DNA of 64,000 nucleotides, taken from Atrichornis clamosus. Lineage: Eukaryota > Chordata > Aves > Passeriformes > Menuridae. Made by a program: the position numbers and the translations under genes. Shown piece by piece: positions 22,641 to 33,681 of the stretch (within the stretch, counting starts at the first letter, position 1; the number at the start of each line of letters is the position of its first letter). The stretch is from the NCBI GenBank assembly GCA_013400975.1, contig WBMZ01011602.1, forward strand, positions 1 through 64,000, given 5' to 3'. The notes below the pieces were generated by a model that was not told the origin of the DNA, made no database searches, and was given only the letters and a program-made list of their open reading frames with translations.

Positions 22641-25600
22641 TAAACTTTTGGCCTGTTTTGTCTTTCTGTTGTCTTTCTCCAGGCTGTGATAGCAGTGCAT
22701 ATTCCTGAAGAGAAAATCTTTTTGTCCAGGAGCCTAATTCATGGCAGTCATGCTGTGTTTGTGGAGAATAGACTTTCTGGGGAACTGAGCAGCACATGAT
22801 TTCATCACTGCAGCAGAGCACTTTGGTGGGCTGGTTAGGGAGGTAGGATATTTCCTTCCAGCACACATTTTTATTTCCCTTTTATGCCAGTATGGCAGTT
22901 ATGGACAGGCTGCATTTTCAACTGACAGACCCTCGCACTTACCTTCCTATACCAGGAAGTATAGACAGAGCTCGTGTTAGTTTTTGAAATAAACCTCATA
23001 CCCCCTCTGATATCCATATTTTACAAATGAGACAAAGGGTTTGATATAATACCTAACCTAACATAAGCAGATGGTGCTGTAAGAAGGGCCATTTCTGTTT
23101 TCCACATCCCTTTGGCAGCATCAAGGTCTTTGACTGGCTTAAACTGGTTAAGAAATCTCTCCCACGGACATCAGACTCCTACCTCTAATTATTAGTTACT
23201 AGTAGAGATTTTCTGAGGAAAAATCAAGGGAGCTCAAGCTGGCCCAAAGTGCTGTCTTTCAAATAGTGATGATGTGACAGGGTGTCACACCCTGACTCCT
23301 GGGCAGTGGTAGTTTTATTCACAACTGAAGAGTTACATGGGGTTTTTCACGTATTACCTTACTAAATTACTCTGTACTGGCATTTGTATGGGGAGCTGTG
23401 GTGACACTGTAATTGTGAGTGCCCAGCAGTGGTTGGGCATGTGTGTGAAATCTGGGAGGCTTGTTCTTGTGACTCCCCTTACTGCTCTATTATTCAAGCC
23501 TGCTGTGATGGATTTGTTATTGCCTTTAGATGATGCTGAAATGCAAATAACAAAAATAAATGCAAGGTTGTTTGAAAGCATCTGAGAGCAGTGTTTAACT
23601 CTGTCATGTTGAAATCAATCCTGTAGAGTAACCTTGAACCAAAACCGTTCAGAAAAGCAGTCTTTCACTAGCTTCACAGACCATAATGATTCCTCCTGCA
23701 AAGAAAGCATTTGCCAGGTGAGCTTGGTACAAACAAAACCATTGTCTAATGGATGAGAACTGAGAGCGGTGGTAGAGGCCTTCCAGAAATAAAAGCATCC
23801 AAAATGCTGCACAGTATTTCGGTGTACATTTAAGTCTGTTTCCACATAATCCATGCACAGTTGTAAGAACTATTACATATTTCATGATCACACTGTCAAT
23901 CCTTGTATGTCATCCTTGCTAGCAGTAGGGCTTGATTGAGCCATGCCTCTTTCCTGTGGAGTCAGAGACTTCCTTTCTGCCTTAAACAGCTGTAAATATA
24001 TAAAAGGATTTGTCAGTCTATACAAAGAAGAGAAAATGTCCAGTTCATCTAGACTATGATTTTTTAATAGATTTTGAGTAAGTATAAATGTCAGCTATTC
24101 AGTTGTAACGAAAGGATGGTTTGAAGAGGCCTTAGAGACTCCTGTTAAAGTTCATGATTCTTGCCATGGATGTTCACTTGGTATTTCTTTTCCCTGGTTC
24201 TGTATTCTCTGAGTTCTGTGCAGGCAAACACAAACCAAAACTTGACCCATTTGGTTACTCAGTCCATCAATATTGGTTAGATTAACTTTGGGGAGCAAGT
24301 ATGACAAAGAGCTTCTGAAATATGTAACACTGGTGAAAATAGTTTACCAGCAGGCATAGTTTTATCTGGAGTACCAAATGGAAAACCCACTCACCTCACA
24401 AGGTAGAGCTCACAGGGTTGCTGCTTGGGATTTATAGAAATGAGAGCTCCTGGTACAGTAGTTTCTCCATCCCCTCTTTTCCCTTGCCTTTTCCCGTTCC
24501 AGTGCTGATTTTCTCAGCAGTTAAAACAGAGAGTGAAGTGAAAAATATGTAACTAGCATGCCTAAATCTGCAGAAACTCACCATCATCCTGTGTGAATAA
24601 ATTTGGAAGAAGCTGCAGGTAGGTTAGTGTGTATGCTCGTTCCTTGTTGCACTGTCTTGTGCCATGGCTGTCATCTGTCTTGATTGGCTTTCCACGCCCT
24701 TGAGACCTGAAAAAATGGATGAGGAAGAGCAGTGTTTAAGGGATGCAGCCAAGCTCTGCCTAGGCTCTTGCTATAACCCCCGAGTAAATCTGCTTAAACA
24801 TCACCGTGCTCCAGGCCACGTGCAGTGTGCCTTGGGCTCAACAGCTCCAACCTAATAAATCTGTCACTGCATTCAGTGTGTCTGTGCAGAGGGGACAAGG
24901 GCAGCCTGATGCAGTGCAGCAGAAGGCCTAAAGGTAGAGTCTCCATTTTTCCTCAGACCATCCCCGCATGCTTCCTAAATAAAAATGAACTTAATTTAAA
25001 TCCAAACACCAGCTAGTGAGTGCAGAAAGTGATGCCACCATTTTCCTGACGTCTCCAGGAGCTGTAGCTCACACCAGCTGCTTGCCTGCTGCAGTGTCAG
25101 CCCAGAGCAGTGCGAAGAGGGTCTTCCACACCTACCCACCCCTGCTAATCCTGCCTCAAGACCTGGTTTAGTCTTGGACGTACCACCAGGCCACCTGTAG
25201 AAGATGTTCCTCTGAGCAGGACTGTCAGTGACTGAATTTGCAGAGGTCTCAGCTCTCTTTGCACATGCATTTTTTTTGACCTTGCTACTTACCTGCAGTG
25301 TACAGATGAGAAGTCACAGAGGGTCTGTTTGTTACAAAATGCTTAGTGCATAATTTTTAGGTGTAGTTGTCCATGAGAATAAGCAGGAGCTTCTACTGTT
25401 GCTCTGAATTTTTCAATGAAACTGAGACCAAAAATGAGCCCCAGACCCAGATTATCATCAGGAAGACTGCAATTCCCTTAGATGCAACATTTCTGAATGC
25501 AGTTTTATATTTTCCATTTCTAGTCTCCCCTTAACCCACTAAAATGCCATTCAGTTTCTATTCTTTTCCATAGCACTGAAACAGCTGCCACAAGTGTGTT

Positions 25601-26250
25601 GATAGATAATGTTGTATATCCAAATAATAAGAGGAAGAGCCATTTAACACAGCTCAATGGAATATTAATCAGTTCTTAAGTTAACTGCTTTCCTAGTAAT
25701 AAGAGAGGGGGATAAAAAAGTATTTTCAGTCTTTGGTTTCTATTGAAAAATTACATGTACTCCATTTTCAGAGAACTCTTAAGTACAACAAAGGGCAGCA
25801 GGTATTTTCCTTATTTCTCTGAGCATGGGAATTGAAGGGGGGAACTTAATGTATATCCATGAGGTGACACAGTTAAGTGAGGAAATGTGTCGTGTATCCT
25901 TTGGAGATAATTCACGTGTTAATTCATATCACCCTGTAGAACCCACACAGCTCAGCCATGTACGCTGGCAGCACACACACCACCAAAGTCAACTGAGCAG
26001 CAAAGGAGTATTGCTTGTGCTGGCACTGTAGTCTGAGCTCCAGTTAAATGTTTAATACTACTGTTTCATGAAATATATATCTCATATCCCAAGTTGGTTT
26101 ATTGATGGAGAACTTTTCCTCTGTGTTCCCTGATTTGCAGCGACTTTGACCTACTTTAACAGTGCGCTTGTGCTTTTTCTGGGGTAGTCAGAGTGTTTGA
26201 CCATACAGCCTTAAATTAGCAACTTGACATTGAAATGCTGATTTACACCT
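22641..26250. other. Intergenic sequence between ADHFE1 and VXN, part 1
   Basis: No exon recognised. A weak MIR-like block lies near 22985-23060 (ccatattttacaaatgagac). AATAAA hexamers occur at 22988, 24596 and 24854; none can be assigned to a transcript from sequence alone. Confidence 0.4.
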
Positions 26251-26254
26251 GCAG

Positions 26255-26480
26255 TCAAATGGATAACACATGTTAAAGACTGATTGTCAGCAGCTCCAAT
26301 ACGTTATCGCTTCATTCTCTGGCATTGTCGCTTGCCTTTATGGGATTTAAGGACAACATTGTGTGGCATTGTTGATGTGGCTATGGACACAGCTGTGGGG
26401 GGCTGACACTCCGTATGGACTTTGTCATTTATCTAAAAGCTGACATCACTTTCAAAAAATCACTGTGAAAGTTTGGGTGT
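26255..26480. promoter_or_regulatory. Candidate non-coding regulatory element with clustered SOX motifs
   Basis: Within 52 bases there are CATTGT (26323-26328), ACAACATTGT (26353-26362) and CATTGTTG (26367-26374), all matching the SOX core. The block is neither repetitive nor coding. Conservation cannot be tested here; the call is inference. Confidence 0.35.
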
Positions 26481-28970
26481 TTAAGCGTTGCTGTATATTT
26501 TAAGACAGCATTGGGAATAAAGAAGCTTTTTTGCTGGTGTAAAAAAACCAGTTAATATTGAATAACTTGCTCTTCTGACCTTTTCACCTTAAGGAAGATT
26601 AATGGTGGTTTATATCAGAACTTCCCCCCCTATCAAGGGTCTGAATGCTTTGGGGATTCAGACAAACAAAGAAAGTCATTTCAGCTCTAGGTCACCAGCA
26701 CAGACCTATGGTGTCTCACTAGTGACCACTAGATGATTGCTCAGTAGTTTACGTGCAAGAGTTGGTGGTTGTAATCCATTTTCCAATGGACAGGTCCCTG
26801 CCTCATGAAAGCTGTCACCGTGTGCTTATCCAACCAGCAAGCAGTGGGAATTAACATGAACAGCCTGAATTGCTTTTGCCTTGCACTACTAAAATCTCAG
26901 AGCCTCTGTAATGTGTTCAGCGGATCAGTCCCGCTCCAGGAAGGGTTTGAAGTCGTGTCGGTGCTGTGCTGTGAACAGTGGCTCTTTGGTGTTCCCTTCT
27001 GGAGGGCTGCAGCTTCTGCTTCCAGTTCTGAAGCACACGGGTCCCACTCAGGCACTCTCACAGTGGCACCACTTGCTTTTAGGACATCCTCAAATGTCAC
27101 ATCCCACAGCCTTCCTGTAGCCATCTCCCAAGTTTAGTTCTTGGTGTGGTCAAGCTATGTACTTCATACCTACCATACTTGTGTTTTAAAAGAAAGACCT
27201 AAAGTTAGGACTCCTCAGTTGGTAAGACTGAGCAGAGAGCTGACAGGCAGATTTCGACAGTAAAATAACTGTTTGTGACTCCTCATGTCAGAAATTATAA
27301 TGTCACCAACCATAAAGTCCAATTCAGGGACTAGCCAACAGAGCTGAGCTAAAAACGCCAACGTGCCAAACAAAGGCAGCACAGGGTCAGCTGATGGGCG
27401 CTGAAGTTGTCTGAGTTGTCCTTCACCAGAGACATCTGCATGCACACAGCAAACAAGGCTTGGGGAAAAACTGACGTGTGTGCAGACTTATCCATACTGT
27501 TGTTCACAGCTGAGGCGTTGAGCCTGAGTATATGACATGGTTACACGTCAGAGAGAGAAAAAGCTGGAGTGCTAGGATCTCGGGTCTACTACTTTTGGCT
27601 GACCAGGTTGAGAGGGTATAGAAATAACAGACTTCAGGGGGACATCCAAGTGAGAATACACATTTTTAAAAGCATTGTAAAAACCTGAAGGATGAGGAAT
27701 CTAAACTTTTGTAGCTATTAAGGAGAATGTGCCCTGTCCATTGCAAAGCCCATGAAAACCCTTTCCTGTTTGCTTTTGGGTTTTTTTTCTCTCACAGTTA
27801 CATCTGTACAGTACTTTCCTCTTAGTGAACAGAGCAACCGAACAGATGACATGTAGAACTGAATTAACAAAGGCAAATGGTTAAGCATAAAGGCTAACAG
27901 GACAGAGGAAAAGGACAAGTAAAGATCATCAGTTCTGGAAAATCAGAGATCTCAGAGGCTGCTGCGTGACTTGAAAAGTACTGACCTCTATGTAGCTTAT
28001 GAGCTTGAAAATCCTCTCCTATGTATTTGCAGCATTAATTCCTCTTGTTATCTGAGGTGATCTACTTTAATCAGATTCCTACAAACAAGTCAAGTACTTA
28101 GAGCAGAAGATCTTTGACACCCCTACGAGCAGCGTCAGTGGAGACGACAAAGACCAAACCAAGAGGGAGATTAGATAAACCGTCTCATTTCTGCAAAAAC
28201 ATTTTTAGGATAATTGATATCAGAGGAAGGACCCAGTTTCCCCCCTCCAGGCTCTTACCTGTATGCTCTCTGGTCATTTGACATACTGATTGCACAAAAG
28301 ATATCTCAAAAGCGTCACATTTCAAAGACACAGTAACTCCGTACGGGTGCTCCCACGCGGATCTAAAACCTCCTCTGGGGCAGTGCCGTCTCCTCTGAGA
28401 CCTTGCTTCTTCACAGAGGCCCCATAACTTAAGCCTGGATCAAAAAGGGACTCATAAACTTGATCCTGCTTCTGTGCCTTTAGTGCAGCTCCTACTTCTT
28501 ATTTTCTAGGTTTCTAGTCCTGGGGTCTCCAAGTGAAAATAATGATGGCCCTGGTTTTAAATTTAATCTCATTTTCACAGAGAACTTAAGTCAGAGGAGA
28601 AAATGCCATCTGATACCCTCCAAAGACCTTTCATCCCCACAGAGCACGTGTGTTGCACGCAGCAAAAGGAGCTTGATGGCTGTGTGAGGACGCACTAGAG
28701 ACATGTAAGGTGACAATTCAGGTTGCCTTATTCTTTAGACTTATCCATTGGGGAAATCCTAAGTGTTTTGTGCCTGGTTACCCAAAGAGTAGATTTTACT
28801 GTGTGTGGTGTGAGACCCAGTATGCAGTTGCAGCGAGAGGGCTACCACTGCATAAATCCAGGACAAGCTTTGATTAGTGTGCTTGTTTGCCCAAAAATGG
28901 TTATGTTTATAGCAGGACCCAGTAGTCAACCTTTAAATATTTTAAAGGAATAAATCAGGAGTGAAAAAAC
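26481..28970. other. Intergenic sequence between ADHFE1 and VXN, part 2
   Basis: No exon or repeat recognised. The open frames around 26805-27137 overlap on both strands and have no recognisable protein content. Confidence 0.4.
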
Positions 28971-28974
28971 CCTA

Positions 28975-29130
28975 TCCAAAAATCACTGTGCTTTATCAGA
29001 GGAATAAAGACTTTACTGATCAATTAGCTTGAAAAATTAATAAATCAAAGACAAACGTGATTGAAGATTAGCATCTTAATACGCTATTGTTGTCACAGCC
29101 CAGTTTGGACATATCGCTCCTTTGTTGACA
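28975..29130. promoter_or_regulatory. Candidate non-coding regulatory element, homeodomain and SOX motifs
   Basis: The stretch carries gatcaattagctt, aaattaataaatcaaag, gaagattagcatcttaat and ctattgttgtcac, a dense set of homeodomain-like TAAT/ATTA cores and a SOX core. Composition-based call only. Confidence 0.25.
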
Positions 29131-32040
29131 GTTTTGATGCTTTCTGTGGATTACCAGTACACGACCAGTATACGAACGCTTGTTAAGCCTCCACGTGCTC
29201 AACCTGGCCCTAGCTTTAATACTGGCTTAGTGCAATCCCTGCTGCTGGCACAAGCTCTGCAGGACTTGAACCTTGCAGTGCTGGGCATTGTGTTTCTTGC
29301 TAATCATCATATGGAGTTACTCAAGTGTGTTTTACAAGCTTAGGGCAAATTTGTGAATGCCCAATTATCTATATGTAACTTTTTTAAGAGAGGCCAACCA
29401 GACTTGTGGGGTTTTTTCTTTCTTTTAGGATCCTGCAATGTCTTTCTGTAACTAGTGGGAGGATGTTTTCAGCCTGGCTTCCAGGTCTGGCTGGTATTTC
29501 CTTTCTTGATTAGCAGAAAAGTCTGTGCTCTCATCTTTTCAAACTGCACAGCTCTTGCATCTCTATCTCCTGGTTCCCTGTAGTGAATGTAAAGTTCAAA
29601 ATGTTTTTTGAATGCCTCAATCTTATTTCCATTCAGGAAAAATCTGTTACAGCAACTTCTAGACAGATGCAAATTCACATGTTACTTTTGAAAATTCTTC
29701 ACTTACTCGCAGGCCTTTCAGCCATGCAATGCTACTTCAATTTTGAACTAGTTTTGCAGTCTGCTACTACTGTGAGGAGAAGTTATTCATAGTGTAGCTG
29801 GCTCTCTATTCCCTTCATTTAGAGAAAAATAACAGATTATGTATGAGAAACTCACTTTCTTTTGCTTTTTTGGTTGATTTTCCTTTTCAGTTGTTTGCAG
29901 TTGCAATTCTGTGGCCCTAAAATGAAACAAAGTGATTTTCCTTCCACAAAAAAATAATGCTGGCATGGCAGCACACAAAAGTGTTTTAGAGTAGATGCCT
30001 GCAGTATGCATATGCAGTTTTATCCCATCTTATTTTTAAATGGTTATCTGCACATCCCTCTGGTTCACAATTCTATTCCAAAAATACCTGGGGTTTATCC
30101 TTATCATATTGCCCAGCTAGCAATAAGAAATAGGCTCAAGTGGCTCAGTAGGGATTAGATTTTTCTCTTATGCAACAAGGTGCAAGATCAGAGAGAAGCC
30201 AGAGACCTGCCTTGGGAAGAGCTCTGTCCTCTGTGGGCCAGGGAATCCCTTGGCAATATCCCTTGCATATGCTGAGAGTTTCAGGATTCTTCCCACCAGC
30301 TTCACTGGAAGAATGCCGTACTGACAAGGGATTCATTTGTTCACAGAGGCCAGGCAAAATAAGGTCTAGAGGTTTCTGATACTTATCTTAAATCACTCAA
30401 AGTTTTAACTACAGTTTTTGTAACCTTTTTTTTTAATTTACATTTATTTCCTTTTTTGTGTACCAGCTCTGGCATAATTGGTAAACAGGATAAGCATCTA
30501 CACTTGTTTCTTCCAAATACAAGCAGATTCAGCCTTTGGAAAAAGCACCCTTGTCACTTCCCCAGAGGGACATTTCACCAGTTTATGGGATTTTCTGCCA
30601 TTTTGACAAAGTTTTCTGAGACTTCTGTTGTTTTCAACAGTTGGTTTTTTTCTTTCAGCATCAGCCAACATCTTTTCTCCTCCACCTTTCCCTCCTTTCT
30701 ACCCACTTTGCCAAGAATCCAATACCTTCCCTGCCCTAGACCTGCAGATAAGGTTAGATGGGTGTTTTGTCAGATACCGTATGATGTCTGTTCTTGTGTC
30801 CTGAGTTCTCCTCCTCAGTTGTCCTCGTTCACCTTTGGTCACTTTATTCTGGCACCAGGAAATGTTTTGATCCTTTACTATCAACACTGAGAGCTTGGGT
30901 GTTTGGTAAACTGCTACATCACAGCCCACAGTGAGGAATGTGGAATCCACGTTTGCTTGGGAGTCTTCAGTCAAAGATTTAACCCAGTGCAAAAACTTCT
31001 TTGAGTCCTCATGGCTGCAGTGGCACCATGTGAATTAAGTTAATAGCTTATTAATTGTCTTTAGCAGTGAGGAAAAAATGTGAGCCTGGTTACTAGATGT
31101 TTTGTGTAGTTTGGGGAACAAAAAAATGATTCATAGAGTCAAAAACTGTTTGGTTTCCTGCTTCCACCACAGGCTGGAGTCTTGCTAGGTGAGTAGGGAG
31201 CTGGAGGGAAATACTATGTGAAATATTGTCTGATGTGACTTTGCAAGTTACTAGGCTGGACGTGGTGGAGAGTTTCCCCCTCAAGTCTAAATTTGCTGCC
31301 TGCTGTTCTTCATCAGGTAGCATGCAGTCAGGCTTTGTAGTACTCTTCCCTGGCAGGTATAATTACACCTATTTCGTAGCTAAACCAGAATATTTGCCCA
31401 AAATATCTCCCAGACAGGTGGAAAAAAAGGAGCCCAAAATGTGCAGTCCTTCTCTTGAAGCCACATTAAGATCTCGTGCAAAACCCTGAGCATTCATAGT
31501 GCTCAGTTATCCTGTAAGATTGGAACAAAATGAAGAAGGAAACTCCCTTTCGTGAACAGCGGAAAGTTTATTCCCAGAGAAGGATCCCAGATGAGATATA
31601 TTATATTTGTCCTCCTGAACGATATATTTCTGTCTGGAAGTGATGTGAGAACCTTTCATCAGCTCTCTGTACAGAGACTCATCCCCAGAACATCCTGTGC
31701 CTTGTAAAGGTGTGTTCAAAACCTACCTGCCTTGTAACGCAGTGAATGCCACCTGGTAACCAGTTCTAGAGTCTCACTTCAGTGTCCACATCCCCACCAT
31801 CCCTCAAAGGATGAAGCACGCAATATTTGTTCTAATATTAAAGCCCATCTATGATTTGAAAATATTTGTAGGTCATACCTAGAATCAGGAAAACAATGAC
31901 TTAGATCCAAAAGTGCCCCTCTTCTCACAGGACTCAGAATATCTGAAGGTGAAATAAAGGGTGGGTTAGATTTGTTATAGCTTTTTTTTTTTTTGATTGA
32001 CTATTCAGTGTTGGTCTTCATTATTTTTTTTTTATCCTTT
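29131..32040. other. Intergenic sequence between ADHFE1 and VXN, part 3
   Basis: No exon recognised. A weak MIR-like remnant is present near 31351-31445. Homopolymer T runs occur near 30426 and 31981. Confidence 0.4.
31351..31445 (+). repeat. Possible MIR/L2-like SINE remnant
   Basis: Blocks tggcaggtataattacacct, attt and tatttgcccaaaatatct appear in the order expected for MIR. Strongly diverged. Confidence 0.3.
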
Positions 32041-32049
32041 TGAAAGCTT

Positions 32050-32370
32050 TAAAGCCTCCTGCATAACCGCCTCTGCCCCATTCAGTGCTGAATGGACGGT
32101 GCGCTGATCTTTTTCTCGGTGGGTAATGGATTTGGGTTGATTGCTTGACACAGGAACAATAGGGGGGCAAACAATTGCCTTCGCGCCCGTGCAGCTCCCC
32201 ATCTGTTGAGTGTGGGCGCCTTCAGAGGCAGCCGGGCAGGGACAGATGAATGCGCCAGCCGAGCCTGATGTTAATGACATCGGTCATACAAGCAGAACAT
32301 GTGGCGCAATAAATCAAAAACTAATTGAACTTTTGGTCGATTATATTACCGTCCCACTGCCTGCTTCAAG
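32050..32370. promoter_or_regulatory. Candidate VXN upstream enhancer or promoter block
   Basis: Non-repetitive, moderately GC-rich block 1.2-1.6 kb before the VXN start codon. It holds AACAAT at 32155-32160 and 32170-32175 (SOX core), CATCTG at 32200-32205 and CAGATG at 32243-32248 (the same E-box on opposite strands, a type favoured by NEUROG/NEUROD factors), and TAATTG at 32322-32327. It has the look of a conserved vertebrate non-coding element, but alignment is needed. It might include an untranslated first exon of VXN. Confidence 0.45.
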
Positions 32371-33614
32371 CAAGGCACGGTTTCCTGGGACAATGCCCCC
32401 AGCCCCGCCAAGGCTTTGCAGCCTCTGGACAGCAGGAGCCTGCACAGGGAGGTGACGAGTGGCAATAGCTTCTCTTCACTCATTGCTTTCTTGAAACAGT
32501 GACACCTTCCACTCACCCAAAATACTTCCAGGCTCAGGATGTGTATTTGACCAATATTTATTATTTCAAATAAGAAATGTTCTTCAATATGACGGTGACA
32601 GCCCATGTTCACTGGCACTTTCCGTCTGGGACTTTTGGTGGCAGACATCTATAGGAGAAGACAGCACTTGTTTTTGTGTTAATTAGACACACACGTGGTA
32701 GTAATGAAGGCTATTCATTAGACTGACATAATTTAATATCATTATTCACACTTGAAAGTGCTCCTACTGCATCAGTTGCTGGAGACTGCAAGCCAAAATT
32801 TTCTGTCTTAGGTGTCCATGGCAGCAGTAAGTCAGCAGAAGTTGAGGGGGCTGATATGCATCGAGGTGGAAAGGAACAATTTCTAATGGCAGCACTAAGG
32901 AATGAAAAACTTTGGCAAGAAAACCCTTTGTAGAAGTGCACAAATATGGGATTAGGCCCCAGAGCCATCAAGTCAGGAACCCATCTGTGACTGAGCCACC
33001 TGCCCTCCCTCTGCAACCGAAGAAGTGTAGGGGCCATAGAGACCTCTGCACATCTGCCTGCTGTGCCCTTTCTTAGGCATCTGCATTTGAAATTTTACTT
33101 TGAAATGCCCAGGACTCCAGTATTTATTTATTAAATTAGAAGGTAAAGCACAAAATGCTTTTTTTTAATAAACCTAGATCATCTCATATGGAAGGAGCAA
33201 ATTTTTATTATAAACGTGTTAAAGTACATACTTAACCCAACTTATTTTAAGAATCCTTGCAGTACTTCTGTAAACATTTGTTTGCCTATAGATTAGACTT
33301 TAACTATTAGCTTTTCATTGCAGAGGATTCTTCACACTGGTAGAAGGAGATGTAAAATAAAATGCTGCTATCTGAGTAAAGGCTTAAGTAACAGCTAAAT
33401 TAAATCTTTGTGTTAATATTATTCATAGAAAGGCAGATGGGAGCAGAAAATGTTGCAATGAAGAATATGGAATGAGATGAGATCACAGCATCAGTCTGTC
33501 CTTTGTAGATCTGGACAATGATCACAGAGCCAGATTGGATTAGTGAAACCTATTTACCAGAAGTTCAGAGCGGTTGCATGAGGCTGAAAGGCAGTCAGAA
33601 GGGAGAGGTGGAAA
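32371..33614 (+). other. VXN: VXN upstream region, including probable 5' untranslated sequence
   Basis: No coding frame is seen. The end next to 33615 must include the VXN 5' untranslated region because the start codon has an open exon to its right, but the transcription start is not visible and there is no CpG island here. Confidence 0.45.
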
Positions 33615-33681
33615 ATGCACCAGATTTACAGCTGCAGTGATGAAAATTTAGAAGTTTTCACCACCGTGATTTCATCCAAAT
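33615..33681 (+). CDS. VXN: VXN coding exon 1
   Basis: Residues 1-22 plus one base. ATG with A at -3 (gaaaATGC). Encodes MHQIYSCSDENLEVFTTVIS and SK; donor gtgagt at 33682. Confidence 0.95.
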
